Shown: positions 38,491-47,139 of the stretch, in pieces | Layout: every line of letters starts with the position of its first letter | Position numbering within the stretch: position 1 is the first letter of the stretch | Assembly: GCF_003594915.1 (NCBI RefSeq) | Contig: NZ_QZCS01000009.1 | Location: forward strand, 62,001 to 126,000 | DNA length: 64,000 nucleotides | Reading direction: 5' to 3' | Source of the DNA: Enterobacter chuandaensis | GTDB lineage: Bacteria > Pseudomonadota > Gammaproteobacteria > Enterobacterales > Enterobacteriaceae | Made by a program: the position numbers and the translations under genes | Notes under the pieces: generated by a model | Database searches by the model: none | What the model was told of the DNA's origin: nothing | What the model saw: the letters and a program-made list of their open reading frames with translations, nothing else

Positions 38491-38970
38491 TGTGGTTTCC
38501 ACTACGCTGCAGCGCCTTTTCGCGCCATGTGATGAGCTCGCTCAGGCTCAGGGAATAGAGCTCTGATGGCGGCCAGTGGAATATCACTGCGATATCCGCC
38601 ATCAGGTCATCGGTCGACAGGCCGGGCGGGAAATCTATTCCGCCGAAGCCGGTGACAAAAAACCAATCACCTTAGCGGCCAGCGACAGCATATCGGGCAG
38701 GTTCATCGCGGTGAGTTCCTGCGTGGTGAGTGCCGGATAGGTCATGCGGGGCAGCACCTTAATCAGCGCATCGACCTCGGACTGCGCCACCGCCGCCAGA
38801 CTGACGCCACGCAGGGTACCTGCGTTCGGTTCAATCAGGGTGACCTTTTCAATCGTCTGACCGGCGCGCTTAATCGGCTTGTCGAGGGTCACGACGTTCG
38901 GGTTTACGGTGTCAATTTCATTGCCAGCCGTATCAACAAATTCAGGGGTTTTGCGTGGTGCTTTTGCCAT
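38483..38970 (-). CDS. E': Tail assembly chaperone E+E' (made by -1 frameshift)
   Basis: The extended product is read from the E start at 38970, slips -1 at the T6G site and continues in the other frame through DFPPGLSTDDLMADIAVIF and WPPSELYSLSLSELITWREK to a TAA at 38483. The E' part has no start of its own. Together E and E+E' chaperone the tape measure protein. The equivalent shift is experimentally known in P2; here the intact second frame and its WPPSE motif support it. Confidence 0.85.
38635..38970 (-). CDS. E: Tail assembly chaperone E
   Basis: A 111-aa P2 gpE family protein (phage tail assembly DUF-type), ending IGFLSPASAE and a TAG stop. It has an Ala-rich helical C-terminal half. 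The T6G slippery site lies seven codons before its stop. Confidence 0.92.
   Translation of the reverse strand: MAKAPRKTPEFVDTAGNEIDTVNPNVVTLDKPIKRAGQTIEKVTLIEPNAGTLRGVSLAAVAQSEVDALIKVLPRMTYPALTTQELTAMNLPDMLSLAAKVIGFLSPASAE
38656..38662 (-). other. Programmed -1 frameshift site in gene E
   Basis: On the minus strand the heptamer TTTTTTG occurs within GGT TTT TTG (Gly-Phe-Leu), the same slippery sequence used in P2 between E and E'. Confidence 0.85.
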
Positions 38971-39032
38971 GATGTTTTTCTCTGCTTTGAATAGGAGTAA
39001 TAACCGGCCAGCGGTGCTGACCGGTCAGGGAA

Positions 39033-39554
39033 TTACAGCAACCCGATTGCGCGGCGGTGCTGCTCCAGACGGTCGACGCCGTTCACCTTCTCGACCATGT
39101 TGACGGTGTCGATTTCGATAATGTCGCTACCATCAATCGTGAGGCGGTAATAGGTGCAAACGGTCGACAGTTTGGTCGAGGTGTTTTCACCCTGCTTATT
39201 TTCGCCGCCGTCGATTTCTTTATGACGGCCACGCATGACCACCTCGACCGCAACGATTTCGCCAGTGTCGTCACGCTGGTAAGAACCAGCAAAACGCAGC
39301 GGCACGGCATCAGCGCCCGGCGCGGCATACTGCGCCCACAGCGCCACATCAGGCAGGCCACCGACAGACCATTCAACGGTGAGGGCATCATCATCGAGAC
39401 CGAGGTCAATCGCTGCCGCGCCATTCATGCCGCCGCCGCGATAGTTTTCGAGCTTGCGGGTCAGCTTCGGCAGTGTCACGGATTCAACAACGCCCATATA
39501 GCTAAGGCCGTCATTGAACATGTTCAGATATTTAAGTTTGCGGGGTAGTGCCAT
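39033..39554 (-). CDS. FII: Major tail tube protein FII
   Basis: A 173-aa P2 gpFII family protein: LPRKLKYLNMFNDGLSY at the N-terminus, TLPKLTRKLENYRGGGMNGAA, FAGSYQRDDTGEIVAVEVVMRGR and a C-terminal VEKVNGVDRLEQHRRAIGLL. It forms the inner tube under the contractile sheath. Confidence 0.96.
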   Translation of the reverse strand: MALPRKLKYLNMFNDGLSYMGVVESVTLPKLTRKLENYRGGGMNGAAAIDLGLDDDALTVEWSVGGLPDVALWAQYAAPGADAVPLRFAGSYQRDDTGEIVAVEVVMRGRHKEIDGGENKQGENTSTKLSTVCTYYRLTIDGSDIIEIDTVNMVEKVNGVDRLEQHRRAIGLL

Positions 39555-39569
39555 GTTGTTTCAGGCTCC

Positions 39570-40748
39570 TTAGCTGTTGACCGATTCGGCCAGATTCACC
39601 AGATATTTACCGGTGATGCGCTGGCGCAGGGTCAGGCTTTCCAGTGGGGGAACCGGTGTATAGTCGTAGTCGATATACAGTTTCCCGGCCTTGAGGGTTT
39701 CCTTGTCGTTCGATTCCTCATCGAACCAGCATTCACCATCCACGATATAGCCGTTAGATTTCAGCTCGCGGAATTTGGCATTAATGCCGTCGACAATGTC
39801 ACGGATGAGCGATGCGGTGATGGGCTTATCGACCGCCCACATGTGCGCCTCAGCCATCGTATCGGCCAGTACCTGCGCGGTGCGGGTGTAGTTCTCAAAC
39901 AGAAAAAGCGGGTCATCAGAGCAGGTGCGGTTCCCCCAAAAACGGAAACCATCCTTGCGCACCAGCGTTGTGACCCCGGCCTCGTTGAGCAGGTCAGCAT
40001 CGGTGCCGGATGCCTGCAAATCCCAAAAGACTGAGGCACTGATGCCGGTGACGCCCTGTACGCCAACGTTAGACAGCGTTTTGTGCCAGCCGATAGTCTG
40101 GTCGATGTAGGCACGCAGACCGAGTGCGCGGGCGGTGGCGTATGCCGTGGCAGTGGCGTTTGCGGTGGTATCCCATGCGAGGAAGTCAGGCCAGATGACC
40201 ATCAGTTCGCGCTGGCTGAAATTCTCGCGATAGGCCATCGCCTCGGAAATGGTTTTACAGCCCCACGCGCTGACATAACAAAATGCGCGTAGTTTGATAG
40301 CGGCTGACGCAAGCGCGACCGCCACCTCCTGCGTATCGAGACCCGGCACACCGAGAATGCGCGGCTTAACGCCGGTAACCGCTTCGGCAGTCAACAGTGC
40401 TTTAATGCCGGTGTATTTTCCGTTCTCATCCGTGCCGCCGATGATGTTGGTAACGGTCTGCGCTTCTGCGTCGTCGCCGGTACCTTCGGCAACGCGTACA
40501 ACGATAATGACGGGCTTCGCCTGGTCGGCGATGGCCTGCAGGGAGGCTGCCAGCGTGCCTTTTTTACCGGCTTTCGCAATGGCGCTTTGCACATTGTTAA
40601 TCAGTACGGGCTCATTGAGGGGGAATAGCTTCGCATCCGCATCACTGGCCGTACAGACCATGCCGATGATAGCGGTCGAAACAGTGGAAATGACGCGGGT
40701 GCCGTCGTTAATTTCAAGCACCTGCACGCCGTGGTGAAAATCACTCAT
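39570..40748 (-). CDS. FI: Contractile tail sheath protein FI
   Basis: A 392-aa tail sheath protein of the Mu/P2 family, with FHHGVQVLEINDGTRVISTV at the N-terminus and FWGNRTCSDDPLFLFENYTRTAQVL in the C-terminal domain. It is the first gene of the FI-FII-E-T-U-D late operon and has a perfect Ogr box upstream. Confidence 0.96.
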   Translation of the reverse strand: MSDFHHGVQVLEINDGTRVISTVSTAIIGMVCTASDADAKLFPLNEPVLINNVQSAIAKAGKKGTLAASLQAIADQAKPVIIVVRVAEGTGDDAEAQTVTNIIGGTDENGKYTGIKALLTAEAVTGVKPRILGVPGLDTQEVAVALASAAIKLRAFCYVSAWGCKTISEAMAYRENFSQRELMVIWPDFLAWDTTANATATAYATARALGLRAYIDQTIGWHKTLSNVGVQGVTGISASVFWDLQASGTDADLLNEAGVTTLVRKDGFRFWGNRTCSDDPLFLFENYTRTAQVLADTMAEAHMWAVDKPITASLIRDIVDGINAKFRELKSNGYIVDGECWFDEESNDKETLKAGKLYIDYDYTPVPPLESLTLRQRITGKYLVNLAESVNS

Positions 40749-40819
40749 CCGGTTAACTCCGTGGTTAGTGGGCGAGTGTTATTGTCCTGGCTGGTTCAGT
40801 GAGGGGCTATTTATCAGGA

Positions 40820-40839
40820 TTGTCTGCGGACTGACACAA
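40820..40839 (-). promoter_or_regulatory. Ogr-binding box of the FI late promoter
   Basis: A perfect dyad TTGT-N12-ACAA (TGT 40821-40823, ACA 40836-40838), the known recognition sequence of Ogr/Delta activators. Placing its centre at -55 puts transcription start near 40775, about 27 nt before the FI ATG. Confidence 0.8.
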
Positions 40840-40851
40840 CAGATGGATAAA

Positions 40852-40873
40852 GAAAAAGCGGGCAGGTGCCCGC
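40852..40873 (-). terminator. Terminator of the V-to-G late operon
   Basis: On the minus strand, GCGGGC/GCCCGC with a 4-nt loop followed by TTTTTC, just after the end of the fibre-assembly gene. Confidence 0.8.
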
Positions 40874-40878
40874 CTGAA

Positions 40879-41301
40879 TTATTCTGGCAAAGGTGGCCAC
40901 TCAACATCAGGGGCATAACGCAAATCCAGTCGGCGCAGCTTTGTTCGGTATTCACGTAACGCAGTGAGTTCGGACAATTCGTCAGCCGTTATGTCGTCAT
41001 CATCCTGAGCTTCTACAAGCTGATTGATTCTTGCTGTAGCCGATGCCATGAGTTTGTCACGTTCATCCGCCGCAATGGCTACATAGTCAATTAGTGCGGG
41101 TGTCAGAACCGGATTACCTTCTGCGTCTGCTGAAATTACATTTCCCTCGGACTGACCAGCCATTAAGCGCCGGTGCTGTTCGCTTGTAACCCTCACCCCA
41201 TTATCAGGCCAAATCCCTGATTTTTTATATTCGCTCATGAGCGCCAGCGCATAAAAGGCGTTCGTGGAAGCATCATAAATATACGAATAATTACCGGTCA
41301 T
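40879..41301 (-). CDS. G: Tail fibre assembly protein G (Tfa family)
   Basis: A 140-aa protein that starts with a short beta-rich N-terminus (YSYIYDASTNAFYALALMSEYKKSGIWPDNGVRVT) and ends with LRLDLRYAPDVEWPPLPE-type sequence, as in caudoviral Tfa proteins. It helps trimerise gpH. It lies directly after H with no gap. Confidence 0.85.
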   Translation of the reverse strand: MTGNYSYIYDASTNAFYALALMSEYKKSGIWPDNGVRVTSEQHRRLMAGQSEGNVISADAEGNPVLTPALIDYVAIAADERDKLMASATARINQLVEAQDDDDITADELSELTALREYRTKLRRLDLRYAPDVEWPPLPE

Positions 41302-43206
41302 TCAGTACCCCTTTGCAATCCAGTTCAGACCGAAAGTCGACGACGAACCGCGCACAGTAAACCCATGTGTATCGGTCGCTGTCATTGAAATTGCCAGCGT
41401 TCCCGTGCCGGTATCATTACCCACAACAGCAGTGCAGACGTTCGGGAATACCGCCGGGAAATTAATACGCTGACCACTGGTAAAACCTCCAGACCCCCAC
41501 TGTGTAATCAGTCCGGTCGCATTATCCCGGTGCCAGCCATTAATCCCTAAACCCGCTGTAGGTAACATCCCGGTTGTCGCCAGAAATATCCCTGAATTAT
41601 CGTCATGAAGCATGAACGGCTTAGTTTTGTCATTCTGATATACGCCGACCTCTTTGATATACTGACGCCCTGGCTTACCAGACAGAGCCACTGAAACATC
41701 TGACTTTGTTGGAAAGTTATTAGATGTCCACGAAGTGAGGTTATTTCTGATTTGTGAGTCAAGTTGCTCAAGATACAGACTCAGCCAGTTTGCTCCATTC
41801 CCCGTACTCCACTTATCACCGTATATATCGCCGTTTTTATACATATTGGCGCTACCGGCATAAACGCTTTCACTTGCAGCGATAATACCGAGACGGGTAC
41901 TGATATAAGCCCGAATAGCATCATCGCTGGCGTCCTGAAACCCGATACCATTCCACGATTTAATATTCAGGTTATTACCATCAAAACCTGCGCCATCTTT
42001 ATTTCCTAAAGTCATACCCCCTGTACCATCACCCACGGTAACAGAGTTTTTTCCGCGCACATTTGGTGTAGTAATATCTCCCGTAAAGTCAGCCCCCTCC
42101 AGCATCGCCACATGACGCCATGAGGTAATACCTGCACCCGTGCCGTGACCAAACAACACGAGATTTCCGCTGATGGCCAGTACGTCAACAACAGATGTAG
42201 GGCTTGCAACCTCCGTAAGCGTGATAATTTGCCAGAAACTTACCTGGTCTGGTGCATCAGGTGACTGATGCGCTCGCATAAACTGACAGCCTGTAGCCGC
42301 CCGCGCACCGATAGAGACCCGGTCAACGGCATCACTGACGAATGTTCCCGCGAGGAACCGTCCGTCACCTTTGAAAAGCACATTTCCCAGCCCAATATTC
42401 TGAACAAACAGAGGCTTATCAGGAATATCAGCGCCATTCCTTTCTTTTGCGAGTCGCGCACTGGCATTCTCCATTGCGATTTTCACCGCTTTCGGGGTCG
42501 CTGCGAGCGTCTCAGACGTACTATCGGTTGCACTGCTGAGCTGGACGATACCCTTTTGCGCCGTGGTTGCGTCCTGAGCCGTATATTTACCATTAGCAAG
42601 GTCATACGCCGCCTTAACCGCTTTCGGCGTTGCTGCGAGCGCCTCAGACGCGCTGTCGGTCGCACTGCTGAGCTGCGTGAAACCCTTTTCAGTGAGCGTG
42701 GCGTCAGGATGACGGCGGGACTGCTCATGCTCAGCGAGCTTATCGTCGACATAGTCCTGCGTTGCCATCACCGTTGAGGTATCAATCGTCAGCTCGACTG
42801 ACTCGATATCGCTTACCATGATGACCATACGCACGGTCTGTGCGCGGCCTGACCCCTCATCAAGTTTAGGTTTATAGCTTTCCGCCATGTTACCGACGGC
42901 AATCAGCGTGCCAGTGTCGTCATAGAGCCCCATTTCGCGCATCCAGAAACCACCGGTTTCAGGCGGGATAAGTAGCTCCGCGACCACATAATTTTGATGC
43001 TTATTGTCCTGGCTGATTTTGTTCAGTTTATAGCGCCAGACTTCATTGACGAGCTTTGTCTGGTTGGCATCAGGTACCGGCAATGTACCGCCACCGTCGC
43101 CGATTGCCATCGCCGTAAAATTCACTTTTTTCCCGTTCGGGACGGTCGCTGCAGCCAGCTTGATTGCACCGGCTTTGGTGATGACCGTTTTATATTTTAC
43201 TGTCAT
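41302..43206 (-). CDS. H: Tail fibre protein H
   Basis: A 634-aa fibre. The N-terminal baseplate-attachment domain (VKYKTVITKAGAIKLAAATVPNGKKVNFTAMAIGDGGG, about 1-150) is of the P2 gpH/phage tail-collar type. The shaft holds at least two copies of a repeat of the form GFTQLSSATDS-SEALAATPKAVK. The C-terminal 75 residues resemble the gp53-like receptor-binding tip (INGWHRDNATGLITQWGSGGF ... FPAVFPN). ATG 43206 has GAGAGG upstream and gives the family start MTVKYKTV. The middle is variable, as expected for a host-range determinant. Confidence 0.9.
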   Translation of the reverse strand: MTVKYKTVITKAGAIKLAAATVPNGKKVNFTAMAIGDGGGTLPVPDANQTKLVNEVWRYKLNKISQDNKHQNYVVAELLIPPETGGFWMREMGLYDDTGTLIAVGNMAESYKPKLDEGSGRAQTVRMVIMVSDIESVELTIDTSTVMATQDYVDDKLAEHEQSRRHPDATLTEKGFTQLSSATDSASEALAATPKAVKAAYDLANGKYTAQDATTAQKGIVQLSSATDSTSETLAATPKAVKIAMENASARLAKERNGADIPDKPLFVQNIGLGNVLFKGDGRFLAGTFVSDAVDRVSIGARAATGCQFMRAHQSPDAPDQVSFWQIITLTEVASPTSVVDVLAISGNLVLFGHGTGAGITSWRHVAMLEGADFTGDITTPNVRGKNSVTVGDGTGGMTLGNKDGAGFDGNNLNIKSWNGIGFQDASDDAIRAYISTRLGIIAASESVYAGSANMYKNGDIYGDKWSTGNGANWLSLYLEQLDSQIRNNLTSWTSNNFPTKSDVSVALSGKPGRQYIKEVGVYQNDKTKPFMLHDDNSGIFLATTGMLPTAGLGINGWHRDNATGLITQWGSGGFTSGQRINFPAVFPNVCTAVVGNDTGTGTLAISMTATDTHGFTVRGSSSTFGLNWIAKGY

Positions 43207-43213
43207 TGTCCTC

Positions 43214-43747
43214 TCACTTATCCGGGTAAACCGTGATGATGTCGCCGTCATACGTCAACGCGCCGGTGTACAGATAGCCAGGTACATCCTGAATAATATT
43301 GAGGCCGATAAGATGGCGGCTGGCTGGCTTTGCATCCGCAATGAGCCGCTCCATTTCTAAATACATTTCCTCAGTAATACCGCTTTCCAGTACACCAATA
43401 TCAAGACGAAATGTGCCTGCCGGGTCGCCTGTCTCCCACCATTCCGTAACGTTGATGATGTAACCGAGCGGCTCAATAACTCGCCTGACTGCGCCTATCG
43501 TGCCTTTGTGGCAGTGAATGAAATACGCACTGCGAATAACGTCACGTTTGGTTTCTTCCGGCCAGTTCTCATCCCAGCGGTCAACGGAAAACGCCCACGC
43601 CAGCCACGGCAAAAGGTTTGCAGGACAGGCGTCAGGACTCCACAGGCGGCGTAACGGAATGGGTGTATTTTCAATATCGGCGCAGGCACGGGCAGCAGCC
43701 ACCTCAAGAGGTGATGAGCCTACAGGCAACAGGCGCGCATCACTCAT
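43214..43747 (-). CDS. I: Baseplate assembly protein I
   Basis: A 177-aa P2 gpI family protein with LLPVGSSPLEVAAARACADIENTPIPLRRLWSPDACP, LPWLAWAFSVDRWDENWPEETKR and HKGTIGAVRRVIEPLGY. ATG 43747 overlaps the J stop by 8 bp and gives the P2 length. Confidence 0.95.
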   Translation of the reverse strand: MSDARLLPVGSSPLEVAAARACADIENTPIPLRRLWSPDACPANLLPWLAWAFSVDRWDENWPEETKRDVIRSAYFIHCHKGTIGAVRRVIEPLGYIINVTEWWETGDPAGTFRLDIGVLESGITEEMYLEMERLIADAKPASRHLIGLNIIQDVPGYLYTGALTYDGDIITVYPDK

Positions 43748-44648
43748 CCGAGCCACCAATCACTATCTGATAGTCAGTGCAAAAGGAGGCCTGCGTTTTA
43801 TCAAGCACAATGTCAGCCACTGGCGCCGCCAGCTCGACACGCTGCACCCCCTCAACATGTAACGCGGCATAGATGGCTGACAGGCGAATATCCCGCCCTA
43901 ACCGGTGCTGCGCGCTGATATAGGTTTTGAGCTTTGCCTCAGCAGCAGCTCTGACAGGCTCACTTTCCGGCCCCGGATAGATAAAAAGCGTCGCACTAAT
44001 CTGATAATCGACAATCTGAGCTGATTGTACTGTCACGCGGTCAGCGACCGGCCTCACATCCTCAGCATTAAGCGCATTGCGCACAATGCTCAGAAGCTCA
44101 TCAGATGCCGCGCCGTTATTCTCACGCGAGAGCACAGATATCGTGACGCACGCAGGGGATGGGCTGATAACAGAAATATCAGCGACACGTCCATCAGCAC
44201 TGCGGCCATGAAATTCATAGGCACCCGTAGAGCCTGCCACGCTCATTCCTTCGAAAGCCTGTTGTATGCGCAGACGATAATCGGCGTCGAGTTCCATCTC
44301 TGCCGGGGTGGGTGGAATAGTGGTGTCGTCAGCAGGCGTGACGACAAGGCGCTCAACATTGAAATTCGCCCCGATATTATCGAGGTCACTGTCTATGGCA
44401 TAAGCCAGCATGACTGCGCGCGCAGCCTCATTGACACGCTGACGCCAGATAACCTCACGGTAGGCGTTTTCCTGCAGTAGCTTAACAACCGGCTCAGACT
44501 CAAGCGCGAGCGTCCGGGCGACGGCTTCCTGCTGGTCTTCTGGATAGAGCGAAATCAGCGTCGCAATGCGCTCCGCAAGGATAGTTTCATAGTCCAGTTC
44601 CTCGACCACATCGGGAACAGGTAGCAGACTCAGGTCAACAGTTGCCAT
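43740..44648 (-). CDS. J: Baseplate wedge protein J
   Basis: A 302-aa baseplate J-like protein: VDLSLLPVPDVVEELDYETIL at the start, NGAASDELLSIVRNALNAEDVRPVADRVTV in the middle. It forms wedges that hold fibres and the sheath. It follows W by 6 bp. Confidence 0.96.
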   Translation of the reverse strand: MATVDLSLLPVPDVVEELDYETILAERIATLISLYPEDQQEAVARTLALESEPVVKLLQENAYREVIWRQRVNEAARAVMLAYAIDSDLDNIGANFNVERLVVTPADDTTIPPTPAEMELDADYRLRIQQAFEGMSVAGSTGAYEFHGRSADGRVADISVISPSPACVTISVLSRENNGAASDELLSIVRNALNAEDVRPVADRVTVQSAQIVDYQISATLFIYPGPESEPVRAAAEAKLKTYISAQHRLGRDIRLSAIYAALHVEGVQRVELAAPVADIVLDKTQASFCTDYQIVIGGSDE

Positions 44649-44654
44649 AGTGAT

Positions 44655-45002
44655 TTAACTCAGTGAAACAGTGGTTGAAACTGACGCACCGGTATCGGTA
44701 CGCATCCCGGTAATATCGACATACATTTCGCCAGTGTCGCCGCGCTCAAAACTGATGGATGTAAGCCTGATGCGTGGTTCCCACTTCTGGATCGCGGAAT
44801 AGCACGCCACCATGATTTGCAGCCTTAGCGCCGGGGTTTGCGGCATATCAATCAACGCAGACAGGAGCGAGCCATATTCACGACGCATTACCCGCGAGCC
44901 GACCGGCGTCAGCAGAATGTCGCGCATGCTCTGGCTGATATGCTCACTGTCACGGATAGCGAGGCCGGAATTGCGGTTCATCCCCATATAGCGCGCCGTC
45001 AC
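44655..45002 (-). CDS. W: Baseplate wedge protein W (gp25-like)
   Basis: A 115-aa gp25-family lysozyme-fold protein with GLAIRDSEHISQSMRDILLTPVGSRVMRREYGS and the conserved EPR motif in KWEPRIRL. It starts with GTG at 45002, overlapping the V stop codon (GTGA). Confidence 0.95.
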   Translation of the reverse strand: MTARYMGMNRNSGLAIRDSEHISQSMRDILLTPVGSRVMRREYGSLLSALIDMPQTPALRLQIMVACYSAIQKWEPRIRLTSISFERGDTGEMYVDITGMRTDTGASVSTTVSLS

Positions 45003-45640
45003 TTGGTTCCCTCCGTCCAGCTCCCGCCCCGTTGCACGCCGCCGTGACCGTGGTCATCAACCTGCACACCGTTTGATTTCAACGTGCCGTCTGTATGTTC
45101 GATGTTTCCCCGCATGGTGCCGCCTTTCTGCACCTCAAGCGTCGCCGTCGTCAGTTTGTTGGTGCAGACCACCTCCGGGGTGTCGAGGGTGATACGTTCT
45201 GCCGCTTTGACCAGCACCACCGGCACGGTGGCGGTGATGGACTCCGATGCCGTCACGTCGGCAGTCTTGATGCCGCTGACCGTCAGCGCACCGGTTTCCG
45301 GCTCATACTCCATAACCGCGCCATCAGGGAACACCACATGCCACGCATCCGCCGAGGCAGACGGGGCGGGGTTATCGTCTGAGAAAATCCCCGGCAGAAC
45401 GAAAGCGGTATCAAGCTCGCCACCAATCGCCAGCAGCAGTACCTGCTCACCGACCGAGGGAGCCCACCATGTACGCGAACGACCTGCGCGGGTAGTCAGC
45501 CAGTTCAGCCATGTAGTCTGGATCCCGCCGCTTTGTACGCGGCACAGCCCCTGCACAATATCGACCTCAGTCACCACACCTGAGCGGATGAGATTGCGAA
45601 TTGCGCGCGCGAGCTCCTGTAAAGTGGATAACGTATTCAT
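44999..45640 (-). CDS. V: Baseplate spike protein V
   Basis: A 213-aa P2 gpV family spike. An N-terminal OB-fold (VQGLCRVQSGGIQTTWLNWLTTRAG...) is followed by a beta-helix with repeated strands (TADVTASESITATVPVVLVKAAERITLDTPEVVC). Near the C-terminus VDDHGHGGVQ carries the H-x-H that binds iron at the tip in P2. It is first in the V-W-J-I-H-G operon. Confidence 0.95.
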   Translation of the reverse strand: MNTLSTLQELARAIRNLIRSGVVTEVDIVQGLCRVQSGGIQTTWLNWLTTRAGRSRTWWAPSVGEQVLLLAIGGELDTAFVLPGIFSDDNPAPSASADAWHVVFPDGAVMEYEPETGALTVSGIKTADVTASESITATVPVVLVKAAERITLDTPEVVCTNKLTTATLEVQKGGTMRGNIEHTDGTLKSNGVQVDDHGHGGVQRGGSWTEGTK

Positions 45641-45662
45641 AGTGCAAGGATGCCTCTGGTCT

Positions 45663-45688
45663 GGAGCCGCGCCAATTCGCGCGGCTCC
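45663..45688 (-). terminator. Hairpin between S and V
   Basis: A 10-bp perfect stem GGAGCCGCGC/GCGCGGCTCC with a 6-nt loop in the 68-bp gap between the capsid-lysis operon end and V. There is no T-run. It probably ends or attenuates the O-to-S transcript. Confidence 0.55.
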
Positions 45689-45708
45689 GGTGATGGCTCA
45701 CACAATAT

Positions 45709-46158
45709 TTATTTGCCGAGGCGCCTGATAATGACGTCTTCAATCATCAGCTCATCGTCGTGGGTGAAACCGAGCAACGGGCGCGCATCGTACTGCACAT
45801 CCCGGCTGTTGCGGTTTGGCCGGTCTTTGAGGCCGTACTGATGCACCCGTGCCATGCGCTGTACCTTGCCGGTAAACTCCACCACCGCCGCACTGTCGCT
45901 GCCTTTGGCTTTCATAAAGCGACTGGTGCGCAGTCTGGTGAACATTTCGCGCTTAATGCGGCCTTTCTTGCTTCGCACTGGCTGGCGCTTTCGCGCCGCA
46001 TACGGGGTGCCGTCGGGAGCCTGCTGGCGCTTGATACGCTGTTGCTGACTGGTACGCAGCTTTTTCGCAATCTCAGCCGCCATTTGCCGACGCGCCGCCG
46101 GTGACAGGCTGGCAATCAGACCGGCAAGACGTTCCTGCAGCGCGGTTAAGTCACTCAT
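45709..46158 (-). CDS. S: Tail completion protein S
   Basis: A 149-aa P2 gpS family protein (phage virion morphogenesis), with LQERLAGLIASLSPAARRQMAAEIAKKLR at the start and GKVQRMARVHQYGLKDRPNR. It overlaps R by 8 bp. Confidence 0.95.
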   Translation of the reverse strand: MSDLTALQERLAGLIASLSPAARRQMAAEIAKKLRTSQQQRIKRQQAPDGTPYAARKRQPVRSKKGRIKREMFTRLRTSRFMKAKGSDSAAVVEFTGKVQRMARVHQYGLKDRPNRNSRDVQYDARPLLGFTHDDELMIEDVIIRRLGK

Positions 46159-46618
46159 CCCACTTACTCACCAGTTCGCCGTTAACGTACAGCTCGACCG
46201 GACGCGTCACCGGCTCAGGCAGCGGCGGCTCATGGGCATAGCTGACATGCAGCGCGCCGTCGACCTCTTTGACGAGCGTGCGCTCGGTCAGCCTCAGGCT
46301 GATACTGATATCGAGCGAATCGTCGTTATTGATATCAATCATCCAGGTGAATCCTTTCTCCCTCCCTGCGTCGGTGGTCATAATGTCCGGCTGATGCTCA
46401 CGCAGCCACGCCTGCACCGGCACAAATATCAAGTCGAGGTCGCCGGTGAAGTCAGTCACCACCACGTTAAGCACGTACACCTTTTCAAACGACAGCGAGC
46501 TCGCCAGTCGGGAATCGGTATGGCCGTTGTCGGCAAACAGGCGCAGCATATCGGGGTTATTTCGGAGCTGCGGCACGGCGTTAATCAGCGCTTTGCGCAG
46601 GCTTTTGTGCTTTTGCAT
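46151..46618 (-). CDS. R: Tail completion protein R
   Basis: A 155-aa protein, the P2 gpR length, with QKHKSLRKALINAVPQLRNNPDML and FEKVYVLNVVVTDFTGDLDLIFVPVQAWLREHQPDI. ATG 46618 is chosen by length; ATG 46627 is possible. It overlaps the lysC end by 38 bp. Confidence 0.93.
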   Translation of the reverse strand: MQKHKSLRKALINAVPQLRNNPDMLRLFADNGHTDSRLASSLSFEKVYVLNVVVTDFTGDLDLIFVPVQAWLREHQPDIMTTDAGREKGFTWMIDINNDDSLDISISLRLTERTLVKEVDGALHVSYAHEPPLPEPVTRPVELYVNGELVSKWDE

Positions 46619-46871
46619 CGAGTTCATCCTGACAGTGTTTGACGGTTTTGACCTGCAGCGCACAGGCAGTCAGCGCGCCCTCAAGACGGCGAATATCCGC
46701 GCTCAGGTCACCATTTGTTTTCGGGTCACTTCCCGGCATCGGGCAAAGGCTCACCTTCGGGCATCCGTTGACCACAATCACCGGCGCTGGCGCAGGCGGG
46801 GCGGGAGTGCAACCGACGCACAACATCAGGCAGAGCAGCGTTATACCAGCGGCGAAAGGCTTCATTTTCAT
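46581..46871 (-). CDS. lysC: Outer-membrane spanin lipoprotein LysC (Rz1-like)
   Basis: A 96-aa protein with a lipobox LCVGC (lipidated Cys21), then a Pro-rich segment (TPAPPAPAPVIVVNGCP) typical of Rz1. Its start lies inside lysB in another frame and its end inside R. With LysB it fuses inner and outer membranes in the last step of lysis. Confidence 0.88.
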   Translation of the reverse strand: MKMKPFAAGITLLCLMLCVGCTPAPPAPAPVIVVNGCPKVSLCPMPGSDPKTNGDLSADIRRLEGALTACALQVKTVKHCQDELDAKAQKPAQSAD

Positions 46872-47139
46872 TAAGTAACCTCGTTATCGTCTGCTCACGG
46901 CGGCTGGCTTCTGCACTTGCCTTTGCGAGCTGCTCGCGCAGTGCCACCTGCGCGGATTCATTACGTCGGGCGAGCTGACCGGCAACACTGAGCTGATTTT
47001 TCAGCATGCCAATCGTCGCCTTTTGCTCGCTCGCGACACGGTTTGCCGCCTCAAAAGAGCGGGATAAATTGCCGTTCTCATGGCGCAACCACAGCAACCC
47101 GAGCACAGCCAGCACAAGCAGCGTTATCAGGACTTTCAT
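46726..47139 (-). CDS. lysB: Inner-membrane spanin LysB (Rz-like)
   Basis: A 137-aa protein with one N-terminal transmembrane helix (MKVLITLLVLAVLGLLWLRHE) and a long periplasmic coiled coil (about 30-110). ATG 47139 overlaps the K stop. LysC is nested in the last 146 bp in another frame. Confidence 0.9.
   Translation of the reverse strand: MKVLITLLVLAVLGLLWLRHENGNLSRSFEAANRVASEQKATIGMLKNQLSVAGQLARRNESAQVALREQLAKASAEASRREQTITRLLNENEAFRRWYNAALPDVVRRLHSRPACASAGDCGQRMPEGEPLPDAGK

Noticed and set aside
42240-42777. Repeats in the tail fibre gene as a possible CRISPR or tandem-repeat array
   Set aside because: The repeats encode the fibre shaft motif (LSSATDS-S-ALAATPKAVK) in frame; spacers are coding and only about two units are present.
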